Part shown: one piece after another, positions 1 to 14,172 of the stretch
How the letters are laid out: each line of letters begins with the position of its first letter
Position numbering within the stretch: the stretch's first letter is position 1
Assembly: GCF_028583725.1 (NCBI RefSeq)
Contig: NZ_CP110680.1
Span: 4,402,001 to 4,466,000 of the forward strand
Reading direction: 5' to 3'
DNA: 64,000 nt
From: Cellulomonas fimi
Lineage (GTDB): Bacteria; Actinomycetota; Actinomycetes; Actinomycetales; Cellulomonadaceae
The notes under the pieces: generated by a model
Database searches by the model: none
The model's input: only the letters and a program-made list of their open reading frames with translations
Told to the model about the DNA's origin: nothing
Translations under genes and position numbers: made by a program

Positions 1-1067
1 ACGACGACGAGCGTGAGGATCCACGGCACGCGACCCGCCCACCATGCGGAGGACCCGGCGTCGGCCGACGGCAGCAGCCCGAGCGCGTCGAGGAGGACGG
101 CGCCCGCGAGCGCCGCGACCATGTGCCACAGGAACAGGGTCAAGATCATCGAGTTCACGCCGACGACGACGGTCCACGGTCGCGGACGTCGCAGCCACCG
201 CTCGGACGGCCCGGCGACGAGGCCGACGACCGCGAGCTGCGCGGCGGCGAGCGCCATGAGCGCGAGGGTCGGCGGGCCTGCGTTCTGCATCGCGGCGCCG
301 GGGACGCTCACCATGCTGACCGGGTAGGGGCCGGGACCGGTGAGCAGGACCAGCGCGGTGACGGCGCCCGCGAGCAGCGCCACGGCCCGTCGCCGCGTGA
401 GCCGCAGGCGGCCGTCCTCCCACGCGAAGCCGACCTGGTGCACGGCGAGCCAGGCGAACGCGAAGTTGCCGTACGCCCAGACGTCCTGCCCGCTCGCGAG
501 GTGGGCGGCGTCGCCGACCGCGACGCCCGCGAGCAGCACGAGCGGGACGGTCATGCCCCACCGCTCGTGCGCGCGGTACATCAGCGGTGTCAGCGCGATC
601 ACGGCGAGGTAGACGACGAGGAACCACAGCGGCAGCGTCACCAGGTGCACCGCCTGCGCGACCGTCCCGGGCTCGACGCCGAGCCGGCCCGCGACGAACG
701 CGCCCCCGGCGACCGCGACGAGCAGGGCCGTGACGGGCGGGAAGACCCGCGCGCTGCGGTCCAGCAGCCAGCGCGCCGCGGTGCCGTCGCGGTCCTGGTG
801 CCGCCGCCACGAGATCGCGTTGGCGATGCCGCCGACGAGGAAGAACACCGGCATGACCTGGAACAGCCACGTCGCCGGGTGCAGGGACGGCGCGTCACGC
901 AGCGCGGTGAACCCCGTGAGGCGGCCGGTCGCGTCGCGCTCGACCGTCATGACGAGCCAGTGCCCGAGCACGACGGCGGTGATCGCGACCGCGCGCAGCA
1001 GGTCGACGTGGCGGCGGCGCGTGTCGGGCGTGCCGTCGACGAGCTCGCGGATCGTCGGCACGATCAT
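1..1067 (-). CDS. Acyltransferase family 3 membrane protein (3' end cut by window edge)
   Basis: Reading the minus strand from the ATG at 1067 gives an integral membrane protein that opens MIVPTIRELVDG and then RRRHVDLLRAVAITAVVLGHW. This is the usual first helix of acyltransferase_3 (OafA/NodX-type) proteins, with the conserved His in helix 1. Several further hydrophobic helices follow, including a 'LWFLVVYLAVIALTPLM' segment and 'ILTLFLWHMVAALAG' near the cut end. Members move acyl groups onto extracytoplasmic sugars or glycans; the substrate cannot be read here. About 355 residues are visible and the C-terminus lies beyond the window. The start codon overlaps the stop of the upstream small ORF (ATGA), which suggests co-translation. 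Family call confident, substrate unknown. Confidence 0.85.
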   Translation of the reverse strand, partial: MIVPTIRELVDGTPDTRRRHVDLLRAVAITAVVLGHWLVMTVERDATGRLTGFTALRDAPSLHPATWLFQVMPVFFLVGGIANAISWRRHQDRDGTAARWLLDRSARVFPPVTALLVAVAGGAFVAGRLGVEPGTVAQAVHLVTLPLWFLVVYLAVIALTPLMYRAHERWGMTVPLVLLAGVAVGDAAHLASGQDVWAYGNFAFAWLAVHQVGFAWEDGRLRLTRRRAVALLAGAVTALVLLTGPGPYPVSMVSVPGAAMQNAGPPTLALMALAAAQLAVVGLVAGPSERWLRRPRPWTVVVGVNSMILTLFLWHMVAALAGAVLLDALGLLPSADAGSSAWWAGRVPWILTLVV

Positions 1068-1306
1068 CCCCCCAGTGTGGCCCGGTCGCGGGACCGCGGA
1101 CCGACCCGCTGGGCCCGGAGACCCAGCGGGTGATGCCCGGTGCCGACGGCGATCGCGAGCACACCGTCGCCGAGCTCGCGCACGGTCACCGGGCGCCACG
1201 CCTCCGCGCGCTCACGGTCGACGACGTCGGGAGCGCCACGGCCGACGCCGACGGTGCGGCGGGCGTCGTCGGGTCGACGGGCGGTGTGCTGTTCGGGTCG
1301 GTCCAT
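1064..1306 (-). CDS. Small hypothetical protein coupled to the acyltransferase
   Basis: An 80-residue reading frame begins MDRPEQHTARRPDD and ends with its TGA overlapping the acyltransferase ATG by four bases (ATGA). A GAGGAGGA ribosome-binding site lies about 6-10 bases before the chosen ATG. The middle contains RPVTVRELGDGVLAIAVGTG, which looks like a small beta-rich segment. No family is recognised. The good ribosome-binding site and stop-start overlap support a real gene, but in DNA this GC-rich a chance frame of this length is possible. Confidence 0.45.
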   Translation of the reverse strand: MDRPEQHTARRPDDARRTVGVGRGAPDVVDRERAEAWRPVTVRELGDGVLAIAVGTGHHPLGLRAQRVGPRSRDRATLGG

Positions 1307-1623
1307 CGGGGCCGTCCTCCTCGGGTTCACGCCGCGGTGACGGCGTCACCCGGCAGGTGCGGCCGGTGCTCGCGGAGGGCTGCGGGTGCACGGACGAGCG
1401 TGCTGGACCTGCGCCGTGGGTCGGTGGCCCTCCTGCGGGAACCACGCAGGCGCGACCGTGCTGCCCGGGTCGCCGTGGGAGGGACTCCCCCGACACCGTT
1501 CGCCCCGGCCGTCACGAGGCCCGCACCTGACCCTCGCCGCGTTCCGCACGCCCGTCGGCCGGGAGACGCGCACACCCGTGGCGCCGACCTGCCGGCCGAC
1601 GCCACGGGATGCTGACGGCGGGC
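1307..1623. other. Intergenic region without a recognised gene
   Basis: This stretch lies between the small ORF at 1306 and the stop of the sigma-linked membrane protein at 1624. Frames on both strands give only arginine/proline-rich translations typical of shadow frames. It probably holds the promoter of the acyltransferase pair near 1306, but I could not place -35/-10 boxes with confidence. Confidence 0.4.
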
Positions 1624-2439
1624 TCACTCCGGCCAGGCGTAGCCCCATGCCTCGCTGACCGGGCTGCCGTCCGCCCGAACACCCGTGACCTCGACGGGCA
1701 GGGCCGCGCTCGGCCACCAGGCGGCGAACACGCCCTCCGACGCCGACGCGTCCACGACCGTCCCGTCGTCGAGCACCACGCGGACCGACCCGACGTCCGA
1801 CGCGACACGTCCGAGCACCGCGCTCCACCGCCCGCTCTGGTCGTTCCCGTACGAGCTGCCCGCCCCGACCGTGAGCTCGCCGGGCTCCGGGTCGTCCAGG
1901 CCGCCGGTGGGCACGACGCTCACCATCGACACGTCGGACTCGCCGCGCGGCTCACCCGTGACCCACCCGTAGGCCGCGCCGTCGTCGTCGAACCCGGTCG
2001 CGAAGCTCTGCGACGGCCCCTCGAGGCAGGTCAGCAGCACACCCCCGACGTCGGCGACGGTGAACGACCACGGACCTCGCAGCTCGGACAGGACGGGCGC
2101 CGCGGTGCCCACCGGCATGCTCGGGTTCTCGGCGGCGAGCTGCACGCACGAGTCGGTGTTCGCGGCGAGCGCGGCGGGGTCGGCCGCCGTCGGCACCTCG
2201 CTCCACCCGGCGAACGCCGGCTGGTCGCCGAGCGACGGCAACGTCAGGCCCGCGACCGTCAGGACGGCCACACCCGCGGCCGCCACACCCCAGCGCTGCG
2301 CAGGGCGGCCGTGCCGGGCGGGGAGCGGCGTGACCGTCGCGTCGAGACGGTCGAACGTCGCGAGCCTCGCCTCGGTCAGCCCGTCCGGGTCGACCGGAGG
2401 GCGGGGTGCGTGGCGGGTCAGGATGTCGGTGCTGGTCAT
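1624..2439 (-). CDS. Single-pass membrane protein partnered with an ECF sigma factor (putative anti-sigma)
   Basis: A 271-residue protein starting MTSTDILTRHAPRPPVD. A short cytoplasmic N-terminus with the phrase LTEARLATFDRLDA is followed by one transmembrane segment (about residues 50-67, GVAAAGVAVLTVAGLTL) and an exported domain of about 200 residues with two cysteines. It starts two bases after the stop of the sigma gene at 2442, so the two are one operon. In such sigma/single-pass membrane pairs the cytoplasmic tail normally sequesters the sigma factor. No zinc-anti-sigma HxxxCxxC motif is visible, so the anti-sigma role rests on context. Confidence 0.7.
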   Translation of the reverse strand: MTSTDILTRHAPRPPVDPDGLTEARLATFDRLDATVTPLPARHGRPAQRWGVAAAGVAVLTVAGLTLPSLGDQPAFAGWSEVPTAADPAALAANTDSCVQLAAENPSMPVGTAAPVLSELRGPWSFTVADVGGVLLTCLEGPSQSFATGFDDDGAAYGWVTGEPRGESDVSMVSVVPTGGLDDPEPGELTVGAGSSYGNDQSGRWSAVLGRVASDVGSVRVVLDDGTVVDASASEGVFAAWWPSAALPVEVTGVRADGSPVSEAWGYAWPE

Positions 2440-2441
2440 GG

Positions 2442-3194
2442 TCAGCCTCTCGGAGTCGTGGCGGATGTGGTGGCGGGAGTCGCGGTCGTCGACGGGGCCG
2501 GTGCGCTGGGCGACGTCGACGCGACGGCCGGCCCCGGCGCGGTGGACCGTGCCGAGGGGGTCGACGTGGTCGGGGTGCGCAGGGCGGTCACGACGCCGAC
2601 CTGCGGACGAGGCGACGCCCGCGGCGTGGCGGGTGGTCGCTCGTCGGACGTGATCGCGGCGTCGAGCCGGCGGCGGGCACGGTGCAGCCGGACGTTGAAC
2701 GTCGCGGGGCTGCACCGGGCGACACCCGCTGCCTGCGCGGGCGTGAGGCCGTCCCACGCGACGAGCAGCAGGGCCTCCCGCTCGCGCGTCGTCAGCCGCG
2801 CCAGGGCGCGCAGCAGCGCGTCACGCTCGGCCACGAGTCCGTCCGTGGCGTCCGTCGTCCGGGGCATCACGAGCTCCAGACGGGCCACCGCGGTCACGAG
2901 CAGCCGTGCCCGATGGTGCGCCCGCCGATGGTTGGCGATGGTGTGGCGTGCCACCACGAGCAACCACGGGAGCGGCTCCGCCGGCACGTCGGCCCACCGT
3001 CGCCACGCCACGAGGAACGTCTCCGACACGACCTCCTGGGCGGTGTCGCGGTCGACGTGCCGCAGCGCGTACGCCTGGACGCGTGGTGCGTACCGGTCCC
3101 ACAGGTCCGCGAAGCGGGCGGCGTCCCTCGGCGGCTCGGGGAGCCCGACGACCGCGTCGGCGTCGGACCCGAGGGAAGCGTCGTTCGAGGTCAT
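2442..3194 (-). CDS. ECF-type RNA polymerase sigma factor
   Basis: A 250-residue protein starting MTSNDASLGSDADAVV. Region 2 is visible at about residues 28-95 (RFADLWDRYAPRVQAYALRH, then TAQEVVSETFLVAWRRW). Region 4 with its HTH is at about 125-180 (LTTREREALLLVAWDGLTPAQ, then CSPATFNVRLHRARRRL). The ATG at 3194 was chosen because region 2 follows at the usual distance; earlier in-frame starts run into low-complexity sequence. The last 65 or so residues are a Pro/Thr/Ser-rich tail, unusual for an ECF factor, and may be disordered. It is directly followed by its likely membrane regulator. Confidence 0.85.
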   Translation of the reverse strand: MTSNDASLGSDADAVVGLPEPPRDAARFADLWDRYAPRVQAYALRHVDRDTAQEVVSETFLVAWRRWADVPAEPLPWLLVVARHTIANHRRAHHRARLLVTAVARLELVMPRTTDATDGLVAERDALLRALARLTTREREALLLVAWDGLTPAQAAGVARCSPATFNVRLHRARRRLDAAITSDERPPATPRASPRPQVGVVTALRTPTTSTPSARSTAPGPAVASTSPSAPAPSTTATPATTSATTPRG

Positions 3195-3299
3195 ACCGGG
3201 AAGTGTCGCGAGACGGCCGGAAGTTACACCGCGCTTCGGGCCGTTCGTCGCGCCCGCGAGGGCCGAGCCCAGGACGGCGGCTGGCTGCTGGCGTCGACG

Positions 3300-3333
3300 A
3301 GTCGGTCGCGTGGATGTAGCGAGCTGCGGCTCC
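3300..3333 (-). pseudogene. Remnant of a second copy of the duplicated-HTH gene (3' end only)
   Basis: About 34 bases match the 3' end of the HTH gene at 6143-6177, with two substitutions and a single-base gap. In the minus-strand reading this encodes AARYIHATD, the same residues that end the intact protein, but the stop codon is lost and nothing recognisable lies upstream. Both copies sit beside the GH10 gene, one on each side, which suggests a duplication or rearrangement around the xylanase. The match is short, so this is a modest call. Confidence 0.45.
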
Positions 3334-3340
3334 GGGGTGA

Positions 3341-6004
<2,664 letters not shown>

Positions 6005-6077
6005 CAGGCGGGGTGCGCGGTCCGGCCCGACGTCACTGACGGGCACGGAACGGCACACCCACGACCGTGGGAACCGG

Positions 6078-6112
6078 GGAGGGTGGGCTCGATCCGATCG
6101 AGCCCACCCTCC
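6078..6112. terminator. Bidirectional transcription terminator hairpin
   Basis: A near-perfect inverted repeat with 16-bp arms (core AGGGTGGGCTCGAT / ATCGAGCCCACCCT) around a 3-base loop lies between the convergent xylanase and HTH genes. There is no clear U-tract on the plus strand beyond CTCGTCT, which is common for high-GC actinobacterial terminators. Confidence 0.8.
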
Positions 6113-6137
6113 TCGTCTCCATGGCCGCGAGCGACGA

Positions 6138-6677
6138 CTACCAGTCGGTGGCGTGGATGTAGCGGGCTGCGGGCTCCCCGAGCCACTGGGTGATCTGCAT
6201 GACCAGCCCCATGTCGGCGAGCCGCGCCGTCCTGAGGTTGGTGAGCCGGTTGGGCGTGCAGTCGAGCTCGGCCCCCAGGACCGCCCAGGTGAGCCCCCGG
6301 TCCCGGCGGCGCGCGTCGACCGCCGCGTGCAGCTCCGCGAGGTCCCAGCGCAGCTGCCGGTCGGGCCCGGCCTCGGGGAGCCGGGCATCGCCGGTTTCCG
6401 CCCTCTCACCGACGAGGAAGTCCTCGGGCGGTCGACCCAGCCATCGCAGGAGCGGCAGCGCGTACTGGCACGACATCGTCCCCCGCAGGGAGGTGCGGTA
6501 GAGCGCACCCGGGCACAGCGCGTCCCCGCCCAGCCGCGCGTTGAGCACGGCGGTCTGCTCCCAGAGCTCGACGGCGAGCCTCGTCCACGTCAACCCGCGC
6601 GCGGTCCGTTCCTCGTCCAGCGCGTGGATGAGCTGCTCGCCGTCGAAGACGGCCCGCGTCCTGGTGGCCCCGCCCAT
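6138..6677 (-). CDS. Protein with two XRE-like helix-turn-helix repeats
   Basis: A 179-residue protein starting MGGATRTRAVFDGEQL. Two halves are alike: about residues 14-88 (LIHALDEERTARGLTWTRLA ... LRWLGRPPEDFL) and about 113-176 (LHAAVDARRRDRGLTWAVLG ... TQWLGEPAARYI). Each has the RGLTW turn followed by a recognition-helix-like stretch and a C-terminal 'WLG' helix, so the gene looks like an internal duplication of a lambda-repressor-like domain. It sits between the GH10 and GH59 genes and could regulate them, but its strand and weak ribosome-binding site do not show this. A fragment of a second copy is at 3300. Confidence 0.7.
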   Translation of the reverse strand: MGGATRTRAVFDGEQLIHALDEERTARGLTWTRLAVELWEQTAVLNARLGGDALCPGALYRTSLRGTMSCQYALPLLRWLGRPPEDFLVGERAETGDARLPEAGPDRQLRWDLAELHAAVDARRRDRGLTWAVLGAELDCTPNRLTNLRTARLADMGLVMQITQWLGEPAARYIHATDW

Positions 6678-6725
6678 GTTCGGACAGTAGGCCCGGCCGG
6701 TGACACCCGGCCCCTCGGCTCGGGA

Positions 6726-9326
<2,601 letters not shown>

Positions 9327-9351
9327 TCATGGGGCGCGGCGTCCACGTCGA

Positions 9352-10227
9352 TCACCCGTTCACGGCCTCCGCAGCGATCTCGACGAGCAGACGGTCCCGG
9401 GCCTCCTCGTGGGCCGTGATCGTGACGACCGCGTCGCCGTTCGTGGGGAGGTACACGAACTGTCCGTAGAGCCCGTCCAGGCGCCAACCCTCGCCCGGGC
9501 CCTCCCACACGGCGACGCCGTAGCGCGACGAGGCTTCGCCCCAGCCCGTGGCGACCCAGCTCGAGTGCATGGCGTCGATCCACGAGCCACTGACGATCCG
9601 ATGCCCGTGCCAGCTCCCGCGGTCGCGTAGCACACGACCGATCCGCGCGAGCTCCTCCGTTCGCAGCTCCAGGCCGCTCCCCGCCACGATCCAACCCTGT
9701 GGGCATCGATGCCACTGCGGATTGTGGATGCCGAGCGGGTCGAACAACCGCGGCAGGAGCCAGTCGCGCACGTCGCCGACGACCGAGCCCACCATGCGCA
9801 TCGCGACGTAGGTGCTGGCGTCGGAGTACTGGAAGACCGCGCCGGGCCCGCGCGTGGGGCGGCGCAGCATCTCCTGGGCGAGATCAGGCCAAGGGACGAC
9901 CTGGCTGCCGAACCACTCGAAGTCGATGCCGCTCGTCATGGTCAGGAGATGACGCAGGGTCACGGCCTCGACGCCGTCGCCGAGACGCATCGCCGGCAGC
10001 AGCTCGGCGGCTCGTGTCTCCATCGACAGGAGCCCTTCGTCGACGGCGATCCCGGCCGCGAGCGCGCTCACTCCCTTCGAGACGGAGTAGACGTTCACGC
10101 GATCGTCGCTACGCCAGCGGTGCTGCGCCTCGTCGTCGCCGACGAGAACGTGCACGCCGTAGGCGGCCAGCTTCTCGGCGTTGATCGCCGTGACGACTCG
10201 GTCGAGGACGGATGTCGCTGTACGCAC
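9352..10227 (-). CDS. Serine hydrolase of the beta-lactamase/class C PBP-like family
   Basis: A 291-residue protein without an obvious signal peptide. The SxxK motif SVSK is at about residues 48-51 (VNVYSVSKGVSALAAG), followed by the family hallmark VTLRHLLTMTSGIDFEW and YSDAS in the position of the YxN tyrosine. The C-terminal YGQFVYLPTNGDAVVTI stands where HTG/HxG usually falls. Members are esterases, D-aminopeptidases or small-molecule hydrolases. Its place between GH59 and GH127 would fit deacetylation or de-esterification of plant polysaccharide, but a cytoplasmic location argues for small substrates. Function beyond family not assigned. Confidence 0.8.
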   Translation of the reverse strand: MRTATSVLDRVVTAINAEKLAAYGVHVLVGDDEAQHRWRSDDRVNVYSVSKGVSALAAGIAVDEGLLSMETRAAELLPAMRLGDGVEAVTLRHLLTMTSGIDFEWFGSQVVPWPDLAQEMLRRPTRGPGAVFQYSDASTYVAMRMVGSVVGDVRDWLLPRLFDPLGIHNPQWHRCPQGWIVAGSGLELRTEELARIGRVLRDRGSWHGHRIVSGSWIDAMHSSWVATGWGEASSRYGVAVWEGPGEGWRLDGLYGQFVYLPTNGDAVVTITAHEEARDRLLVEIAAEAVNG

Positions 10228-10305
10228 GCCGTGAGACTAGCGACGACGTCGTCGAGGCAAGTCGGCTGCGGTACCGGCCTCGGGGCCGCAGACGGCGACC
10301 TCACC

Positions 10306-13068
10306 TCACACGAAGCGCCAGAGGTGGTCGTTCGTGCCGTTGTCGTCCCAGACGAGCGCCTGAGCCCCCTGCGTCGTCGACATGTCGGCGACGCCGAGGA
10401 CACGCCCGCCGGCCGCCTGGATGCGGAAGGTGTCGCCCGCGGTGTACCGCAGCCGCCACTGCTGGCTGCTCGCGCCGGTGTCGGTCACCTGCACCGCGCG
10501 GGTGCCGTTGCCCGTGCCGCCGCCCTCGACGGCGAGCACCTTGCCGGTGTGCTGGTTGCGCAGCCGGAGGTAGCCGTTGCTCGCCACGACGGCGGTCCAC
10601 AGGTGGTCCGCGGTGCCGTTGTCGCCCCACTGGATGACGGCCGCGCCGTCCGCCGTGGACATGTCCCGGACGCCGAGCACCAGGCCGGTGTGCACGTTGA
10701 GGATCCGGCGAGCCCCCGACGGGACGAAGCGCCAGCGGTTGTCGGCCGAGCCGTTGTCGGGATCCATCACGACCGCGGCGCCACGCGCCGTCGACCCACC
10801 CGCCGTGCCAAGCAGCTTGCCGGTGTGGTTGTTGCGGACCCGGTGGGTGCCGTCGCCGTTGTCGAGCACGGTCCACAGGTGGTCCGCCGTCCCCGTGTCG
10901 CCCCACTGGACGACCTGGGCACCGTCGGCGGTCGACATGTCCCGGACGCCGAGGACCTTCCCGCCGTTCGCGCAGCGCAGCTTGAGGGCGGTGCCCGAGA
11001 CGACCAGGCCCCAGTCGTGGTCGGCCGTGCCGTTGTCGTCCCAGACGAGCGCTGTCGCCCCGTCGGCTGTCGAGGCGTTCTGGATGCCGAGCACGAGGCC
11101 GCTCGCCACGTTGGCCAGACGGAACGCCCCGGTGGTGGCGACGCCGGAGCCGTTGGTGGACCAGTACACGGTGTAGTTGAAGCCGTGCGCGTCGTAGAAC
11201 GGGACGAGGTTCACGGTGGAGCCGTCCGCCTGGGCCGTGAACGCGAGCGCCGTCGTGCTGGTGCGCGTGATCGACGACGTCACGAGCGCCGGCGGGCCTG
11301 ACAGCGACGTGCTGCCGTAGTTCCCCGCCAGCACGACGGGTCCGTAGAGGATCGCGGCCACCGCGGGGTTGTCGTTCGTCGGTTCGACCCGCACGGTCAT
11401 CGGCAGCCGGACCGTCACCGTGTCACCCGACGTCCACGACCGGGTGAGGCTCGCGTAGGTGCCGGGCGTCGTCGGGATCGCCTGGACGGCGCCGTTCACC
11501 GCGACCGTCGCGCCCGTCGCCCACGAGGGGATGCGCACGCGCATCGTCCACGAGCCGGAGACGGACCCGGTGACCGTGAGCGTCGTGGTGTCGCTCGCCG
11601 GGTACGTCGTCGTCTGCGTGACGGTGATCCCCCGCTCCGCCCACGTCAGCACCGACGGCACGAACAGGTTGACCGTCAGCGTCGTGCCCGACCGGAAGTA
11701 CACCGAGTCGGCCAGCTTGGTGTTCGTCTCGATGCCGGTCCCCTGGCAGCACCAGAAGCTCGCGTAGTCGGTGCTCCACGTGCCACCACCCCAGGCCGGG
11801 CCGACACCCTTGCGGCCGCCGGGCTGCAGCGGCGTGAAGTAGGTGATGTGCCCGTGCGCGCTGGTCGGGTCCTGTGCCCCGATCAGGTGGTTGAGGAGCG
11901 CCCGCTCGTAGAAGTCGAAGTACGACGCCTTGTCCGGCTCCATCACCCACAGCTCGCGCGTCAGCTTGAGCATGTTGTACGTGTTGCACTGCTCGCAGGT
12001 GTCGTTGCGCAGGTAGGTCGAGATCGCGTTCGGCGCCCGGAAGTGCTCCGCCTGGCTGTTCCCGCCGATCGCGTACGTGTGCGCGCCCACGGTGAACGCC
12101 CACGCGTTGCGCGCGATGTCGCGGTACCTCGTCGTGCCCGTCGCCTTGTACTCGCGGGCCGCGCCGATCCACTTCGGCACCTGCGTGTTGGCGTGCAGGC
12201 CGTCGAGGCGGTCGGTGTTGGCGGCGAGCGGGTCGAAGACGGCGGCGTGGTCGAACCGCCGGGCGACCGTCAGCCAGCGCGCGTCGTTCGTCATGAGGTG
12301 CAGGTCCGTCAGGACCGCGTTCATGCCGCCGAACTCGACCCTCAGGGTGGTCTGCATCTGGGTGGTGCTGAGCCTCGCGGTGCGCGTGTCGACCCACGCG
12401 GCGAGCCGCAGCAGCACGTCGCGGGCCTGGGTGCTCTCCAGGTAGCGCCACACGTCGAGAAGACCGGCCAGGGTCTTGTGCAGCGCGTAGTACGGCACGT
12501 TCCCGTTGCCGGTGCCCGTCTCGGCGACCGAGAAGTCCGACTCCGGGAAGCCGGCGAGGTAACCGGCGGCGAACCCCTTGGCGCCGTTGTTGGCCTGGCA
12601 CTTCGCGAGCTCCGCCACCATGTACGCGGCCTTGTCCCGGCACACGGTGTCGCCGAGCGCCGCCCACGCCTGCGCCCACGCCGACAGGAAGTGGCCCTGG
12701 CTGTGCGAGCGGAACGGGAAGCTCGGTGCCTCCCACCCCCCGAGCGGCGCTGCGCCCGCGGTGGAGAGCCCGTGGTTGGCGCGGAAGTTGTACAGCAGGC
12801 GGTTCACGTCGACGAACCGGAGGTACGCCAGCGTGCGGTTCTGGTTGTCCATCCACCGGCTCGCCGTGAGGCGGACCTGATCGAGGGAGAACTCCGCGGC
12901 ACCCACGCCGACCTCCCCGCGCGCGGGCGGGACGACGGCGGCCGCCGGGGCGGCCGTGAACAGGGACGGACCGATCGCCGTGACCGCTCCGGCGAGTGCG
13001 GCACCAGCCAGGACCGTACGGCGGCTGACCTCGGCGGATGCTGGGGTCGCAGACTGCTGACGTGTCAT
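10306..13068 (-). CDS. Secreted GH127 beta-L-arabinofuranosidase with ricin/CBM13-like repeats
   Basis: A 920-residue protein with a twin-arginine signal (SRRTVLAGAALAG, residues 15-27). Residues 55-620 or so match GH127 (formerly DUF1680): acid/base candidate Glu341 (SQAEHF) and the Zn/thiolate set Glu359 and Cys361 (TCEQCNTYN) with Cys440-Cys441 (WCCQGTG), where the first Cys of the pair corresponds to the nucleophile in characterised members. The C-terminal 280 residues hold six lectin-like repeats of the type VLGVRDMSTADGAQVVQW ... DHLW. Start ATG at 13068 has GGAGA five bases upstream; an ATG 12 bases earlier lacks one. It should release L-arabinofuranose from arabinan or hydroxyproline-linked glycans outside the cell. 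Upstream lies a variant of the shared operator. Confidence 0.9.
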   Translation of the reverse strand: MTRQQSATPASAEVSRRTVLAGAALAGAVTAIGPSLFTAAPAAAVVPPARGEVGVGAAEFSLDQVRLTASRWMDNQNRTLAYLRFVDVNRLLYNFRANHGLSTAGAAPLGGWEAPSFPFRSHSQGHFLSAWAQAWAALGDTVCRDKAAYMVAELAKCQANNGAKGFAAGYLAGFPESDFSVAETGTGNGNVPYYALHKTLAGLLDVWRYLESTQARDVLLRLAAWVDTRTARLSTTQMQTTLRVEFGGMNAVLTDLHLMTNDARWLTVARRFDHAAVFDPLAANTDRLDGLHANTQVPKWIGAAREYKATGTTRYRDIARNAWAFTVGAHTYAIGGNSQAEHFRAPNAISTYLRNDTCEQCNTYNMLKLTRELWVMEPDKASYFDFYERALLNHLIGAQDPTSAHGHITYFTPLQPGGRKGVGPAWGGGTWSTDYASFWCCQGTGIETNTKLADSVYFRSGTTLTVNLFVPSVLTWAERGITVTQTTTYPASDTTTLTVTGSVSGSWTMRVRIPSWATGATVAVNGAVQAIPTTPGTYASLTRSWTSGDTVTVRLPMTVRVEPTNDNPAVAAILYGPVVLAGNYGSTSLSGPPALVTSSITRTSTTALAFTAQADGSTVNLVPFYDAHGFNYTVYWSTNGSGVATTGAFRLANVASGLVLGIQNASTADGATALVWDDNGTADHDWGLVVSGTALKLRCANGGKVLGVRDMSTADGAQVVQWGDTGTADHLWTVLDNGDGTHRVRNNHTGKLLGTAGGSTARGAAVVMDPDNGSADNRWRFVPSGARRILNVHTGLVLGVRDMSTADGAAVIQWGDNGTADHLWTAVVASNGYLRLRNQHTGKVLAVEGGGTGNGTRAVQVTDTGASSQQWRLRYTAGDTFRIQAAGGRVLGVADMSTTQGAQALVWDDNGTNDHLWRFV

Positions 13069-13101
13069 CGGATTCTCCATCGAATCGGCGCGGAGCGGCG
13101 A

Positions 13102-13146
13102 TGTTAACGCTCACACACGCAGCCGGTCCGGAGAGCGAAACGGTTC
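13102..13146 (-). promoter_or_regulatory. GH127 gene operator (variant)
   Basis: TGTTAACGCTCACA at 13102-13115 differs at two positions from the TGTGAGCGCTCACA sites at 3467 and 9269. GAAACGGTTC follows at 13137. The site ends about 35 bases upstream of the GH127 start, close enough to overlap the transcription start or leader. Confidence 0.55.
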
Positions 13147-13229
13147 AGCCCCCCAACGCCTGCCGCGGCAGCGAGAAGGCATCGACCGCGTGGCCGTCGC
13201 CGTGCCGACACCTCGCTAGCGTCGGTCGC

Positions 13230-13643
13230 ATGTCCTTCGACCTTGCCGTCTGGCGCCGTGCCCCCTCGGCCAAGACCGCGATGATCGTCGAGGTGTACGA
13301 CAGGCTCGGCGAGCGTGACCACCCAGCGGCCGGGATGTTCGACACCCATGAGTTCATCGCCGCCGCCGGCGAGAGGTACGGCCTGCTCCCCGACTCTTCC
13401 GAAGGCGTGACGTGGATCGGCATCTCAGACGATGCGGGAGAGCGTGCGGGTGTCTCGATGTCGGCGTGGACGGGCCGCACGTCGGCGGTCGTCCACGTCT
13501 CCGGACCGTTTCCCTGGCTCAAGCCGACGATCATGTCGCTGCGGCCACTCGTCTGCGCGCGCAACCTGATGCTCTATGACCCCCAGGACCAGGCGGTGTA
13601 CAACAACCGGCGTCGGTATCCCGAGATTCACACGGAACGCTGA
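13230..13643 (+). CDS. Hypothetical protein, possibly immunity-like
   Basis: A 137-residue soluble protein starting MSFDLAVWRRAPSAKTAMI. It has alternating acidic helices and beta segments, including GISDDAGERAGVSMSAWTG and the ending YNNRRRYPEIHTER. The small size and mixed alpha/beta make-up recall polymorphic-toxin immunity proteins, but no toxin gene is adjacent and I do not recognise the family. It is transcribed divergently from the GH127 gene. The ATG at 13230 was chosen as the first start that leaves the operator region free. Confidence 0.6.
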   Translation: MSFDLAVWRRAPSAKTAMIVEVYDRLGERDHPAAGMFDTHEFIAAAGERYGLLPDSSEGVTWIGISDDAGERAGVSMSAWTGRTSAVVHVSGPFPWLKPTIMSLRPLVCARNLMLYDPQDQAVYNNRRRYPEIHTER

Positions 13644-13782
13644 TCGAACAGCGGCGGCGGACGCTCGCGGACGGCTGGGGTGCCCTCTCACAGGGCCCGG
13701 ACGAGCCGTCGACGACGGCACGACGGAAACCACGCAGACAGGTGCCCGCCCGCCCGGGGCGACTCCCGACGTGACGCGCAGG

Positions 13783-14172
13783 TCAGGACGGCGACGAGGC
13801 CGTGAGGCGAGCGGGCTTCCGCCAGCAGTCCCGCGGGATCTCGCCGATACGGTTCCCGAGCCCGTCGCGGACGACCTTCGTGCCCGTGGCCGAGTCCCAC
13901 CGGACGAGGAATGCACCGTGGCGGCGGTAGAGGTCCGCGAGGTACTCCCCGGCGCACGCGACCTCCTCGGTCTTGCGCGCGATGTCCGCGTGGCGCGAGC
14001 GCTCGTACTCACCGATGACGGTCCCGTCGAGGGTGATCTCGAGGCGGAAGAGCGTGTCGGAGACCGGCTGGGCCTCGACGTCGAGGGGCATGGCGCTCCG
14101 ATCGATTCTCGGTCGACGGTCCATCTCGAGCGCGGCCAGGCTATCGGCGCCGCTCCGGGATCCGGTCACCAC
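13783..14172 (-). CDS. Hypothetical protein, second gene of a small operon
   Basis: Up to 129 residues from a GTG at 14172 that overlaps the upstream stop codon; an internal ATG (MPLDVEAQPVSDTLF) at about residue 28 is an alternative start. The core reads LFRLEITLDGTVIGEYERSR, then an alpha-helical CAGEYLADLYRRHG and a C-terminal VRDGLGNRIGEIPRDCWRKP. No family recognised. The overlap with the preceding gene supports a two-gene operon. Confidence 0.55.
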   Translation of the reverse strand: MVTGSRSGADSLAALEMDRRPRIDRSAMPLDVEAQPVSDTLFRLEITLDGTVIGEYERSRHADIARKTEEVACAGEYLADLYRRHGAFLVRWDSATGTKVVRDGLGNRIGEIPRDCWRKPARLTASSPS

